From assembly GCA_032690845.1 (NCBI GenBank), contig CM064420.1, positions 62,236,707 through 62,300,706 on the forward strand: a stretch of DNA of 64,000 bases, in the 5' to 3' direction. Below, piece by piece: positions 1 through 12,400 of this stretch; the first letter of the stretch is position 1; the number at the start of each line of letters is the position of its first letter. This stretch comes from Eleusine coracana subsp. coracana (taxonomy: Eukaryota > Streptophyta > Magnoliopsida > Poales > Poaceae). Below the pieces are notes generated by a model that was not told the DNA's origin, did not search any database, and saw nothing but the letters and a program-made list of their open reading frames with translations. A program made the translations under genes and the position numbers.

Positions 1-801
1 GGGCTGGCGTGTAGCCCGTTTTAGCAGGCCCGAATGTTCAGATGTAGCTTTGCTTGGGCGGGCTTATTATGCTTTCGCACTCATCATACAAATACTTAGC
101 AACAGAAGCGTACTGTTCCCATGTTTTTTTTGAACTTTACTGTTCTCATGTTACTAGTACCCTTCCATAGTTCCATTATCGTGCTGAGAAAAGAAAGAGC
201 AGTGCAGTGTGGTACTAGTTCAGGGTTCAGATCCAAGTGGTCGGGGTCGAAGCCAAACCGGCCGCAAGCTACAGCTCTGTCTGCTTGCTGTAGCAGATCG
301 TTTCTTGGAGAACCGATACATTGACAAGGAAGCTAATGATCCATGGCCAGACATGAGTAGACACTTATGTTTTTTTTTTGTATATGAAATGAGGGAGGAA
401 TAATATTTATGCTTGCAAGATGCATGGTGCCTAATCCTTAAGACCGATGAGCGTACATGCATACTGTGATGTGATGAGACCTCTGACTCGTGTGTGGTTG
501 GGAGCGTGCACTGTGTTGCATTTGCGCTACAGAGATCGATCGCTGTTGACCCGTTCCAGTGGCAAGAGCTAGCGCCCCAGAACCAGACGACGGGTCTATG
601 GGCCATTAGTTTTGAGTGACGATGGCATAAAATTCAGTAAAATCAGGATACCGAGAACGAGAGCATACTAGACCAGGACCCCACCGATAAGGGACGCATT
701 TAGGGATGTAGGTGGGTACCCAATGTATAGTTATGGGTGAACTCTCTAGTTTATTTGTTCTATTAACTTTATAAGGTGGGAGAAAAATATAATTTATTTT
801 A
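1..801. other. intergenic, no gene seen
   Basis: Mixed-composition DNA with only short open frames that lack any recognisable domain. No TSD-bounded element could be delimited here. Confidence 0.5.
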
Positions 802-1556
802 GGCTGTGTTTGGATGTAGATATTGAGTCTTAGAATTCGGAATTGGCATTGATAACACTGAATATCAATTGTTTGGATGTCACAGAATTTGGAATTAGAA
901 ATGACCCCAATACCAGCCGATATTCATCCCACTCTCCCCTACTGACCCTCAATACAGAGCTGAGACCCTCTGTATTCGGCGGAATCGTGTATCTCTCTCT
1001 CTCTCTCTCTCAAGCTCCCCTATGGCCCGTTCCAACCCCAGTACCCCCTTCCTGGCGGTCCTCCCTCACCGATGGTGTGCCCCAACCCTGGTGGGGCATC
1101 CTCCCCAATGGCGCACCAACCCCGGCACCCTCTCCCTGGCGGCACTCCAACGTATCCCGTCCCCGGCGCCCCCTTCCCTTCTCTCCCTCAGAATCGTGAC
1201 CGCCAAGGGCGAGGCGATGGCATGATCTAGGTGCTCCGCGGCCATCCCTCCCCTTCCATCCCTCGGATTCATGGCCTCCCTCCACCGGCGAGCTACAAGA
1301 GCTCCTCAACCTTGCAGTTTCTTGTCTTCCGTTGTGTGACATCTAGCAAGATGTGAAGAACAATGAATTCCTAATTCTATGTCATGCTCATCTAAACACA
1401 ATTCAATATTTGTGTGTGAATTGAATTCCATATTGTAATTCCATCTACATCCAAACAACGGCTTTAGCATTGAACTCATTTCAATGCCTAGATAAAATTG
1501 GTATTGAACCCAAATCAATATTAAGGACTCCAATATCTACATCCAAATGGACCCCT
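802..1556. mobile_element. terminal-inverted-repeat element, Tourist/Harbinger-like
   Basis: The left end (GGCTGTGTTTGGATGTAGAT) is mirrored by the right end, whose reverse complement reads GGGGTCCATTTGGATGTAGA. The inverted similarity continues into an ATTGAGTC / ATTGGAGTC stretch. A TTA lies just before the left end; the right flank reads TAG or AGA, so the TSD is not clean. The middle (about 1000-1320) is a GC-rich, low-complexity block preceded by a (CT)n run at 992-1011 and is unlike the AT-rich arms; it may be captured or secondarily inserted DNA. The class assignment is inferred from TIR style. Confidence 0.6.
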
Positions 1557-2406
1557 AGAGAAATTTGAACCGACCTGCATTATTTTCGGATGTGAGTCCC
1601 TTTGGGAGTGAGCAACTGTTCTAGATGGACTTCGATCCTAGGCGTACGGTCTGAGTGTTTACAGTTCTGAAGCATGGAGGGAACTAATTATTGAAAGAAT
1701 ATAAGTTCTAGATAGGAAATGATTGTTGTGTATGAGTAGCATGTGACGTGTCGGAATGTGAATGAAGAAGAGATGGTAATAATTTAAAATGGTTTAGCAA
1801 TAAGATTGGTGCTTAAATAATGTCTCGCATCTAACTTGTGTGGTGGCGTGTTTCCTTTCATTGGTTCAATATAATATGGCAGACGGAAGAGCTGCTTGAT
1901 GTGTAATAAGCGGCTATAGTCTCCAACGAGACAAAGGTTGGACGTTTTTATGCTTCGTTATATAAAAAAATGCATTGCAATTGCTTAAATTATATAAAAA
2001 ACCGTCATTATGTACTCCTATATATACAAATCAACGACTCTAGAAGTTCTTCAATGAATTCATAGTGTGTCCACTAAAAACTAGTTATTCTTGTACTGCA
2101 TATCCGCATGCATAACTTGGTAGATAAGCATCACTGGTTGAGGGAGTCCGTGCACATTTTTCAGTGTGGATGCAAAATGTATCTAGCATAGTATATGCAG
2201 TAATTATGAATAACTCTACGATTGATTATTGGAGTTTCAGATCGCTAATTCACAAGAAACTGAAGTTCTGATCATGGGCAGGTGACCATCATATACCATC
2301 GATTATTAAGCCTATCCATGTGGTTTTCTTTCCCCGCATTCTAATTAAGGAGTTGATCAAAATCGATCACTCCAAGTGACTGAGGCGGCTGTTTGAAGCC
2401 TCATCT
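1557..2406. other. intergenic, no gene seen
   Basis: AT-rich DNA between two transposons. No open frame of substance and no clear repeat. Confidence 0.5.
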
Positions 2407-2409
2407 TCA

Positions 2410-3558
2410 CACTACCATAAAAAGGATCTATAGGGGCGGAACCATTTTTTGACTAGCGGCACCTAAATCACCCCCGGCCGCTACAGTTCGATAGAATGAT
2501 TAAAATCACGATTTTGAGGTGAAATCCCGCTACATATAAATTGATAGCGGCGGGTCACTTTATGTGCTGCCGCTACAAATAAATCCTCATTTATAGCGGC
2601 AGCCCATGTTTTCACCCGTCGCTACTTAATGACCCAATATCTCATCAGGCTCACTGATCCATCAACTGATATAAAATAGACTAAAACCTAACCCTATCTC
2701 TCAGCTCCCTCCTAGACCCCGCCACCGCCTCCACCTTTCTCTCCTCTCCCCCAAATGACGCCTCTTCTTCCCTCCCTCTCACTCCACGCCACCACCCCTC
2801 CTCCCCTCTATCTTTATGTCGCCTCTCCTCTTACCCTCTCTCTTCCACGTGATGCCCTCCCTCAATCTTTTCACGCCGCCACCCCTCCTACCCTCTCTCT
2901 CTCTCCACGCCACGGCGGCGCGGACACAATGGCGAGGGAGGCGGCGCGGCCATGGCACGGGAGGCGGCGCGGGAGGCGGGGCGACCACAGCGGCTTGGGA
3001 GGCATTCGATGGCCAGATCTAGTGGGCCCCTCTCCATGGTGGCGTGGCGGTGGCCGGGGCGACTAGATCTGGCCGTCCTTCTTCTCCATGGTCGAGCGAC
3101 GATGACAAGGCGGCCTCATGCTGGAGCGACGACCATGGGGAGGCCTCGCGGGAGGCTAGGCGGCGGCTTCCTCGAGCGGCGGCGATGGGGCGGCATCGCA
3201 GGAGGCCTGGTGGCGGCGGCCCCGGGGCGGCGGCCTCGCGGGCGGCGATCAACGGCCCCAGGGCGGCGTCGACAAGCACCTCCCCTCGCGGTTAGATCTG
3301 GCCTCGGGGCGGCGATGGCGACGATGATGAACGCTAGGGTTTCTTTTTTTATTATTATTTTTCTAGATTTATTCGTAGTGGTGGATCACATTATCACCCA
3401 CCGCTACAATGATCTTTTCAGCGGCGGGGTGTATTGTCCATCGATGACCCACCGCAACAAACCTCCATTTTTTAGCTGTGATTTGGTTGCAGCGGATCCG
3501 TCGACCCGCCGCTACAGTGCATCTGCACCCGCCGCTATAGGCATTTTCTGTTATAATG
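2410..3558. mobile_element. non-autonomous CACTA element, copy 1
   Basis: It begins CACTACCATAAAAAGG and the reverse complement of its right end begins CATTATAACAGAAAATG. Both are followed by CTATAG(C/G)GGCGG. The flanking TCA at 2407-2409 and 3559-3561 is the 3-bp TSD expected for CACTA. Both subterminal zones contain repeated CCGCTA / TAGCGGC motifs in both orientations. The core (about 2700-3320) is very GC-rich and open in several frames, but it is low-complexity and shows no transposase domain. The same design occurs at 42532-43582 and 56720-58834. Confidence 0.88.
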
Positions 3559-3561
3559 TCA

Positions 3562-5152
3562 AGAACAGTGACCACACCACACTATCCACAATTATGTTTC
3601 ATTGGAAAGTCGCTAGGCCCCACCAGTCCAAGATCAAACAATCATTGTTCTTTTCCTCGTACAACTCTTTTTTTTTCAGACAATTTATTTTTCTTGTATA
3701 ATGCACGTGTAGCAGTTTTGGATAATCCCGCGTGACAGCAAAAACAGATAAGCAGCAGCAAAAAGGCAATCGAAACATAATTTGAAATGCTCTTCCTCTA
3801 AATGAAATACATGCCCAGACATGTTCTCAAAAATAATAACTTCAAAATGAAAAAAAAAATACAAGTTTACACAAACATTTTGGGACTGTGTGTTTATTTT
3901 AAAATTGTTCATGGACCAGGACAAAAATTGCATATACTCTTCAGATTTTGAGTTGATCAATGCATAATGCACAGATTGAATATTTCTATTGTTCTGTTTT
4001 CCAGTGTGATACGTTATATTTTACAAGTAATCTAGATAGAGTATTTCCATCGTTAGCTACAATAATGTTCGACATGGAACCCATTTTTCTGATCCAGCAT
4101 ATATTTGACAGGGACTCTTTAATTAATTTAATTTCGATCATTATATGAATATATAACGATCAAATTAAAGTTCATATTTTCTTCTTCTCCAATCAACAAA
4201 ATAATTTGTTGGCCTTTACACTTTTTTCAGTAAGATAAGAGATAGATTCACATTTGGAATTATGAGTTTCACATGATTCACTTCCTAAAAGTAGTGCAAA
4301 TGGGACCTAAATAATTGCCTAAGTATGTAGGCACCTAGTGATCGAGCGTATCTGGATGAGAACTTGAGTATACGTTACTTAATCCCTTTCCTAACCACGT
4401 GTTACACACCACCGGGCTACCTGCCCGGTTCATCAAAGTACTATACCCTTGATGTTGATCATACTGAAGTTAGTTTCAAAACTTCGTGAACCCTTCTACT
4501 CTCCGACGGTGTACGCGTGCGCGTACGGCCGGCCTCGCGTCACGATCACAGAGTACGCGACCTAGCTCCTACTCTACTAGCTGCGGAAACAGTAACCTAG
4601 ATCCCTAGATGATGCGCTCACTAATAATTAACGACCTCAATCAAGCTGATCCGCGCACCCTTAATTGATATCCACGGCCTTCTTTTGCCTCCTCCCGGAA
4701 GCATGCACACACGTAAAACGACTTCACACCAACGCCGGAACTGAAACCCGCGGACTTTTTTTTTTTATCTCGATCGCTTGCCGCGCCGGCCGGGACACTA
4801 CTTCTCATCATCAGCTGGCTCGATCGCGTACATGGATGGGTTGAGTCGACGCGGCATGGATATGGGGTAACTTGCCGGGGCGGGTCTCGTTGCGAGACGA
4901 GCCAGATCATGTCGTTGTACCACTACCACTACGCCTGGTTTCAGTACCCCCGCGTTGTCAAGGTGTTGTGGAATCTTCCCACCTGGCTCAGATCGGTTTC
5001 AGCTGTTTCCCTCAGCAGATAGGGACCTGACGGCCGCACGGCACACATCATCAGCTCGCGGGGCCAGTCGATCAGAGTTATAATGCTGTAGCCAGTTACG
5101 CAGGGCCACAGCGTGGCGGCGACTTGTTGGAGTTGTCGTTCGGTCTCTCCTC
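3562..5152. other. intergenic plus NAC upstream region
   Basis: No gene seen. The first kilobase is AT-rich. From about 4500 the composition becomes GC-rich with a CG-dense block near 4510-4535, consistent with the upstream region of the NAC gene that follows. Confidence 0.45.
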
Positions 5153-5159
5153 TATAAAA
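5153..5159 (+). promoter_or_regulatory. TATA box of the NAC gene
   Basis: TATAAAA lies about 150 bases before the NAC start codon, preceded by a CT-rich stretch. This would place transcription start near 5185 and give a 5' UTR of about 120 bases. Position and consensus support it; there is no transcript evidence. Confidence 0.65.
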
Positions 5160-5304
5160 CGGAGGTCTCTCGCAACGAACGTCGGCCACACCAGCTCAAC
5201 GGAAACGTTGTTGATCGCTTCCCGGGGGCAGCTGCTACTGCCAGTATCTATAGAGCCTAGAGCAGTGAGTGTGTGTACGTTTGCGCGGTTGGGAATTAAC
5301 CCAT

Positions 5305-8300
5305 ATGGCATTGAGAGAGATCGAATCTACTCTGCCGCCGGGATTCAGGTTCTACCCGAGCGACGAGGAACTAGTGTGCCACTACCTCTACAAGAAGGTC
5401 GCCAACGAGCGCATCTCGCAGGGGACGCTCGTCGAAGTCGATCTACACGCGCGCGAGCCATGGGAGCTCCCAGGTCAGTCAATTAATTTCTTCTTCTTCT
5501 TCTTTGTTAACGTCCATGCATCCTTAGCTGATAGAGAGCTTGCCGGCCCGTACATGATCCCAGTTCGAAGCAGCAGATATGCATGCTTGCTACCATATGC
5601 ATATAGCTGACGGTTATTGGTTACGTACAGAAGCAGAAATTGACTACACGTACTGGCTAGCATGATAGTACCGTGATCCCTTAATGTTCAACAGTTCCAT
5701 TGATAATGTGTATGTCCATGTGATTCGAGTAATTCTAGCACCAAAAGTTCAGGCTATTAATTAGCACTCCTGATTCTAGAGCAAAATTTGATGTGTGGAT
5801 GTTTAACATCCCCTATCCACGTCCAAGCCATGTATTACATCGAGATAAATGAAATCCGATCTTCACCAATATTTTATTCTGAACGTTTTGAGCTATAGTG
5901 TATTTCTTTTAGAATAGAGAATATGTTAATTAATATTCTGATTTCTATATTGACCGATCATATGACAGTTGATTATTACATCCAAACAAAACAAACCGCT
6001 ACACCACGGTATAACAAAGATAAAGCTACTAGTTATCGATCGGTATATAAAACCTAAAACATTATTCTGTTTCAAAATCACAATTCATTATTTGCAAAGA
6101 TCTTCATGGCTACATATATACTCAAGCAATCTGCATGATGTCTTGAGCAACCGGTGATCCTCCTCCTTCTGCATAAGGCTCTAAAAGCGAGCTAGCTCAA
6201 TAAGTGCCCCTGAATACAACCTACAGGTACGATGGAATCATATATAGATTTATCAAAGAGCATATTATTACAACATAACCAAATAGGCCAGCACACGCTC
6301 GCTACGCCACTACAAATAATATTTGATCATGGATGCTCATCATCAATAATATGGAGCAGTACTTTTCTACCGCGAGATCCCTATCCACCATATGGTCATG
6401 ACACCTGTCATATGCTGAACCGATAATCTATAGTTGTATACGCATCACTAGAACAGGATGTTAGTGTAAACCGAAGTACTGCATGCTTAGTGCTGCTTGA
6501 ACAAGTGACCACCAAGAATACTAGCACTACTATTACATGTAGCTAACACTAGGTTTGGGTCTGATTTGCAGATGTGGCGAAGCTGACGGCTAGCGAGTGG
6601 TACTTCTTCAGCTTCCGGGACCGCAAGTACGCTACGGGGTCGCGCACGAACCGCGCCACAAAGACGGGCTACTGGAAGGCGACGGGCAAGGACCGGGAGG
6701 TGCGCAGCCCGGCCACGCGCGCTGTCGTCGGCATGAGGAAGACGCTGGTGTTCTACCAGGGCCGGGCACCCAACGGCGTCAAGTCCGACTGGGTCATGCA
6801 CGAGTTCCGCCTCGACACCCCGCACTCCCCACCTAGGGTACGTACGTGCTGCTACTAAACAATCATCGGCGTTTTTGTTTACTGGTTGTTTTCGAAGGCG
6901 TCCTTTAATTAATTAGAAACGAGAAGCTACTGATGATGAAAAGACCTATATTCATTTTCTTCATGATTTGGAATCGTTTAGATACGCTTATGTGTGTATA
7001 TATATAATACTACATTATACTAACTGTGCTTCCGATTTGGATAGTTTGCCAAACGAATTCATTATTTCAACATTCTGGAGAATGTTTGTCTTAGCGTGCA
7101 GCAGATTGAGTTCAGGCCCTGTCTCACGGATACAGCACCGGATCAATAATACATGTAGCTGTCAGGCTGAAAATTGATTATTGAACAAGGACATCTTATC
7201 CGCATCTAGCTGATCGATCCCGTGAATCAAGGGGGGTGAAGGCACTGAAACTAGATGGCAAATGCTAATAAGGACCCGTCACTGATATAAGCGTAGGGAA
7301 GTACACAAGGTGGACAGTGACGCCAGCTTCTTAATCACCAATCATTGGTGTGTTGCGTCATCGGCTTAATTAGCATGCAAAACACCAGCACGTGAAGAAA
7401 CGTCTTCTGTTGTCCACGTCTTATATTAACACACTTACCCGCCACCAAAGGCTGCTTTGCGTTGTTACGCTGCTTACGCTGAAAATACTGTACTTGTTAC
7501 ACTGTCTAAGTTGGTTTTTCCGAAATGGGACTGGTACCAAATAGTGATAGTCCATTTGCGGAGCTGCATGAAGCCTAAGGCAGCATCTTAAGGAAAGATC
7601 CCAAGTTATTTTCATAGTATGTCATTATAGCAAAGATTTTAATTTCCATAGTCATCTCTCAAGATTTAGCAACAAAACTAATTAATGCGAGCCAATTGAT
7701 TTATTTGAAATCGTCACTCGATCGCCAGCAACAACGATATATCATGCTGCATATCACGATATGCAGCTCCACAAGGTGACCAGGGAACCTTAAGTTTTCA
7801 ACTAAGAAAAACGGACCAGGGAAGGGGACGCTTAGTTTCTGCGTTTCTCCTCTTGTGCAATTCTGCAAATTAAAGGAGAATGGTGCACACACAAGCTGGT
7901 CATGCTGACCAGGTCTAGCTAGACACACATACGGCACACACTTAAATGTACTGAAAGAAGGCAGCTGCGACGCAATGAAAAGCCTCGATGCAGAGAATGG
8001 ACCGGCCGTCCCGATAGGTCCCCCAGCAGGCTGCAATAATTGGTGCATATACTCCATCTTATCCAGTGTTAATTAAGTGGGCTTCTTATCTGTGATATTA
8101 AAGCGGGCCAATTATAGGCGCCTTCTTTTTTACTAGTCTGAAGTCTGAATCTCTGAATGTGTTGTGACATGTTTGCAGGAGGACTGGGTGCTATGCAGGG
8201 TGTTTCAGAAGACCAAGGGGGACGGCGACGGCCAGGACAGCGCCGGCGGGGCCTCCTCGCCCACCTTGACCGGCTCATCGCACGTTATGCCGGATCAGGA

Positions 8301-8562
8301 GCACCACGAGTCTTATGACTACTACGGTCCCGGCTTTGTGCCGCAGCAGGAGGTGGCCGTGCTGACAACAGACAGGGAGATGCTGCCATATTACGGCACG
8401 GTTTGTGGCCACGGTTTCCCCCGGGACGAATCGGGCGGCGGGCTGCCGGCGTTCGAGTTCGGCGCGAGCGGGGTCGCTGGAGACGAGTACGCCGGCTTTG
8501 GTTACTTCGACATGTCGAGCCATGGGATTGGAGGCATGGGGTTCCCGCAAGGATGGAACTGA
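5305..8562 (+). CDS. NAC-domain transcription factor, 3 exons, 272 aa
   Basis: Plant-specific nuclear DNA-binding regulator. The exons read as 5305-5473, 6572-6837 and 8179-8562, with GT/AG borders (GTCAGT, TTTGCAG, GTACGT, TTTGCAG) that keep the frame. The first join completes an Asp codon; the second falls between codons. All five NAC subdomains are present in order: A (LPPGFRFYPSDEELVCHYL, residues 10-28), B (LVEVDLHAREPWELP), C (SEWYFFSFRDRKY, from 64, then GYWKATGKDREV, 89-100), D (MRKTLVFYQGRAPNGVKSDW) and E (EDWVLCRVFQK, from 146). The roughly 115-residue C-terminal activation region is Gly/Tyr/Glu-rich and variable, as is usual. The ATG at 5305 follows the TATA box and opens directly into subdomain A. 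Introns are 1098 and 1341 bases. Subfamily not resolved; NAC21/22-like by general look. Confidence 0.95.
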
Positions 8563-8929
8563 TCAAGCATCTCGTCAAGACCAGGCCGAGTCTTCCTCTT
8601 TAAGTGATTGCTATTGCCTGATTAATTAATTTTATTTATTATTATTTTATATGCACCAGGGGGAGAGATAGGATAGTTTGTATTTGGAAATGTTGTGAGC
8701 TTGAAAAAATTATTTGTGAATGTAAAATCAAATGTAAATTATTTAAAATCTTTGTGTGATGTAAAGTAAGTATACTGATTGAGTCTCATGCAGAGAAGCC
8801 AATGGACCACAAAGCCGTAATGTCCCTGTAAAACGTTTACGATGCACAAATTATCAATTTGACTTCTAGAAAGAGAATATATAATATTCTAGTCTCTACA
8901 TCAATCAATGCATATAGTTGTTCATTATT
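8563..8929. other. NAC 3' flank
   Basis: AT-rich sequence downstream of the NAC stop with ATTTATTATTATTTTAT-like polyadenylation context near 8628-8650. No gene seen. Confidence 0.45.
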
Positions 8930-11330
8930 ATTACAGTCACAAGAACTATCTAATCCCACAGATGGACGAATCCAAAATACTTAAGTACCAATATTCCTAA
9001 TACTAAAGGCTATTACTAAAATTCCAGTCATATCTAGCAAAAAGATCCATTACAACGACACACCCAAGTCTTTCCCTCCTTTTGCGAAAGTGTCCAAATG
9101 TGGAACCAATGTATTCTTCTAAGATCATCTGCATAGAAGTAATTCTCGTGTTTTGTTAAAAACATCCAATTTGTTGCGCTTAACCAAATTGTCCAACACA
9201 TTGTACAAGTCTGACAAAAAGTTTATATTACTAAAGTTTCCTATCCATCAAGCATATGGTCCATATTTAGAGGTGGTTTCAAATTAAAAGAAACTTGTAC
9301 AACTTTTCATGTAAATCTAGCAGCATGTCAATCAAAGAAATGTGTTGTATTGACTGATCATATTACAAAACCAATATTATTTCACACATCTTTGCCATCA
9401 CCTCATCATTGCTAGATTATATTTGGTTAGAATTGCATCCTTAATCAGATACCTTATGAAACTCTTGACCTTAAAGGACAATTTGAGTTTTCAAATCACA
9501 TAGTTACACAATATAATATCATTTGCAGCTAGCACTCTAGCATTAATAAGGCTAGATAAAAAAATTAAGAATCACTAGACATATGTTCAACCTGTGTAAT
9601 TGTATGTATTATGCCTCAAATATTTATCCGTGAAGGGGTGCTGCAATATTTTGTGCTCATCAACTAACTTAAAAAGCCACTTACTAAAAGAAACTTATTT
9701 TGTACATTGAGGTTTTGGATACCTAAACTAGCTTGGTATTTCAATGAACATAAAATTCCCCAATCTTGTTTGTCTATATATTTCTTCTCATGTCCATCAC
9801 CTTTTTTTACAAAGAATCTAGACTTATAATAATGTAGCTTCTTTAGAATTTCTACCGGGACTTAGAAAAAGGATAACATTCTATAACTACAATGGCTAAC
9901 ACACCCACTGCTATATTAACGAGTATTGGAGAAAGTGGATCTCCATGTCTCACTTCTTTCCTAGTCTAGAAATAGTGGCCTACGTAAAAAAGCAGTCTGT
10001 AATAGCCTAAGGCCCCCTTTGGAATGTAGGATAGGAAAAATATAGGAATAGAAAAAATATAGAAATTAAGATGCTATATTTTTGAAATCCTATAAGAATT
10101 GAAAACATAGGAATTAGGATGAGAAGGTCTTTGGTAGTCTCATAGGAAAAACAAAGGAATCTATACCTTGCTCTTGCTCCATATGAAAACAAAGAAAAGA
10201 AAAAAGAGGTCTTACCTCTTGCTTTGTTTCCTCCAAAATCAAACATAGGAATCCATTCCTATGGAAAGTATACTTTGTTTTTCCTATGAGCCAAATGGTT
10301 ATATAGGAAAAATTCCTTTACAATTCCTATCCTCCAAATTTCCTTTGTTTTTTCTTCAATCCAAAGTGGGCCTAAGTTAATTATGGGCTACAAATAAAAT
10401 TCTATATTGTGAAAATCAGATAAAATTCTAATTTGTAAAAAAATTAAAATATATATTAAGCAAAAAAATAACCTATATATTGAATCTTAATTGCTTCTAC
10501 TTTCATAAGTAATAATAATGCAGTGACTCATAAATTTAGACTGTGAAGAGCTAGGTTCTCTTTATGAGATTCAACAAACAGCTCCAAAAGATCAGATTTA
10601 ATAGTGTCCCAAAAGTATTGATAAAACTTGGTTGGGAATGCATTTGGTCACTTGTTTGCTTGCGTTCCATTCTGAAAAATAACCCCTCTAATATCCTATA
10701 CATTAAAGGGCTCAACTAGCAACTCATTTTCTATAGTAGAAACTTGAGGGATGTCTTCTCTCACCTTTCCATCTAGATTGAAAACATTATCTATAAAAGG
10801 TCCAAAAAGATCTTTGTAGTACCCTGTGATAAATGTTTTTAGATTCTCATTGCCCAGAACAACACTCCGGCCAGACCCAGTTGAACGTCCAAGTGACCAA
10901 ACATGCATTGTCTGCATCATCTGACGAGCCAGACCATTACATATGTAGGTAACCAATCACTCCCATTAAAATCTCCACCTACCATTGGAGAAACAGTTTC
11001 TACTATATGCTACAAGCATTCTATCATTCAATTAGAAAACAATCTTTATGTCCAGGTTGTGCTTCCTCATAGATAACCATCAAAATCCATCAAAACGATC
11101 ACACTTGTTCTTTAAATGAAGCTTAATAAATAACTCTTCAACTTGCAGGTTTTCTATATGACAAGAAACTAAAATGTCACCTAAAAGAATACCACCTGAT
11201 CTACCATTGGGTGGAATTACCCACCAAAAGAAACTCTCTTCCTCCATAGAAGTTATTAAAACATTCATCCCTGTAATATCTTCTGTGAGTTTCAAGTGGC
11301 CTACATATGCAAAATTCACTAAATGGTGAT
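8930..11330 (-). mobile_element. degenerate L1-type LINE (minus strand), interrupted
   Basis: Translation of the minus strand gives scattered but recognisable pieces of a plant non-LTR retrotransposon in the expected order. Endonuclease-like sequence lies at about 11319-11080 (FFWWVIPPNGRSGGILLG). The linker before reverse transcriptase is at about 10956-10696 (YYKDLFGPFIDN, DIPQVSTIENELL), followed by PNAFPTKFYQYFW at 10650-10580. A reverse-transcriptase block reads VRHGDPLSPILVNIAVGVLAI near 9960-9880. A zf-RVT-like stretch is near 9480-9300. Frameshifts and stops are frequent, so it is long dead. A Tourist MITE (10011-10372) splits it. Neither end is sharply defined. Confidence 0.8.
10011..10372. 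mobile_element. Tourist-like MITE (PIF/Harbinger), TSD TAA
   Basis: The ends are GGCCCCCTTTGGAATGTAGG and, reverse-complemented, GGCCCACTTTGGATTGAAG. TAA flanks at 10008-10010 and 10373-10375. The 362-base AT-rich body is rich in TATAGGAAT-type repeats in both orientations. It sits inside the old minus-strand LINE, so it inserted later. Confidence 0.85.
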
Positions 11331-11689
11331 TTCTATTCTTCTACTCTAAAATTTTCAAAGCATCAATTAAATAATCACTAAATATTCAGAAAAAAGATTA
11401 TGAGTGTATAAGACATCGTTATGTCCCAGAAAAAATTGTAGACCACATAATGGTCTTATAAAGGAGAAATAAAAGGTATAGAATTAGGGTCCTTGAGTTT
11501 GTTTTTGCTTCTCCCTTTTACGTTGCATTTAATGTAAAAAATTTCTACCTCAAACGTGAACTTTTTGTAACTATCTGAATGATGATGCTTTAAAGATTAT
11601 TTATGATTAGTTTTTCAGATGGGAGTCTACTTTTTTTTAACATAGTATTTTTATATACATTAACAGAATGTGGTTACTACTACTAGAGC

Positions 11690-12400
11690 ATCCAAGAGAA
11701 CGTATGAGGTGCTCCCGTACTCCCACTTTTTATTACATCTTATATAGTGTATAAAAAATTCAAATAAAAATATGAATATATAGAGAATATAATCATCTAT
11801 CATCATGTAAAATTTAAAGTGCAATTGATATAGTGATGCTTGTGTAATGAGAAACAAAAAAGAGAAATCATACATTGAATAGGTTGTTCATTGTTCATAT
11901 TAAACCCGCAACGCGAAAGGGGTTTCAGCCCAATGGTTGAGGCTCTGAGTAGCATCTCCTCACGTCTCGTGTTCGATTCTCGTTGGAAGCAAATTTTGAG
12001 ATTTAAGGTTAAAAAAATTCCCTTGCCCTCCCAGTGCCAAAGCACACGGTAAAGACTCGCGCCACAGCTCACAGGTCAGTGAGTCTTGGTGTATGATTTG
12101 AGAGTGGGGTTCGGAGGTTTTCTGGACCTACGTGAGAAGGTCTTCTTACAAAAAACCGGGGGGTCGTCATACTCCCCGTAGGTCGACTTTTTATATTGAA
12201 CCCGCAACCTGTTATTGTAGTTGCACTAATTTCACTTTTTTGTTGTATCTTACACAAAATTTCGTTACACATGCAACTTTGTATGATAGTAAAGAACTAT
12301 ATGATTTATTTATTTATATTTTTATTATAATTTTTATATGTGTATTTTTTTTACGTTACACTGACTGTAATAAATAGAAGCACCAGAGCACATGATCCGC
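11690..12400. repeat. AT-rich inverted-repeat element carrying a SINE
   Basis: The two outer parts are inverted relative to each other: ATGAGGTGCTCC near 11705 is mirrored by GAGCACATGATCC near 12385. A related copy without the SINE occurs at about 51300-51720, sharing the central CACAACC(T/C)GTTA(C/T)T stretch and flanking AT-rich blocks. Another end-like piece (GAGCACCGGAACATG) lies near 55200. Exact ends and class are not resolved. Confidence 0.55.
11913..12192 (+). mobile_element. tRNA-type SINE with 16-bp TSD
   Basis: A 280-base insertion flanked by near-identical 16-mers at 11897-11912 and 12193-12208, differing at one position (ATATTAAACCCGCAAC / ATATTGAACCCGCAAC). A Pol III box-B-like GTTCGATTCT lies at 11971-11980, with a box-A-like region (CAGCCCAATGG) about 45 bases before it. 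The element ends in a T-run, as plant SINEs often do. The uninterrupted paralogue at about 51560 serves as an empty site. Confidence 0.82.

Noticed and set aside
2952..3701. Long plus-strand ORF as a gene
   Set aside because: It is low-complexity Arg/Gly/Ala-rich, lies within the CACTA element, runs past its end, and overlaps equally open frames on both strands.
8179..8562. miR164 target site in the NAC last exon
   Set aside because: No stretch resembling the known miR164 complementary site was found in the exon.
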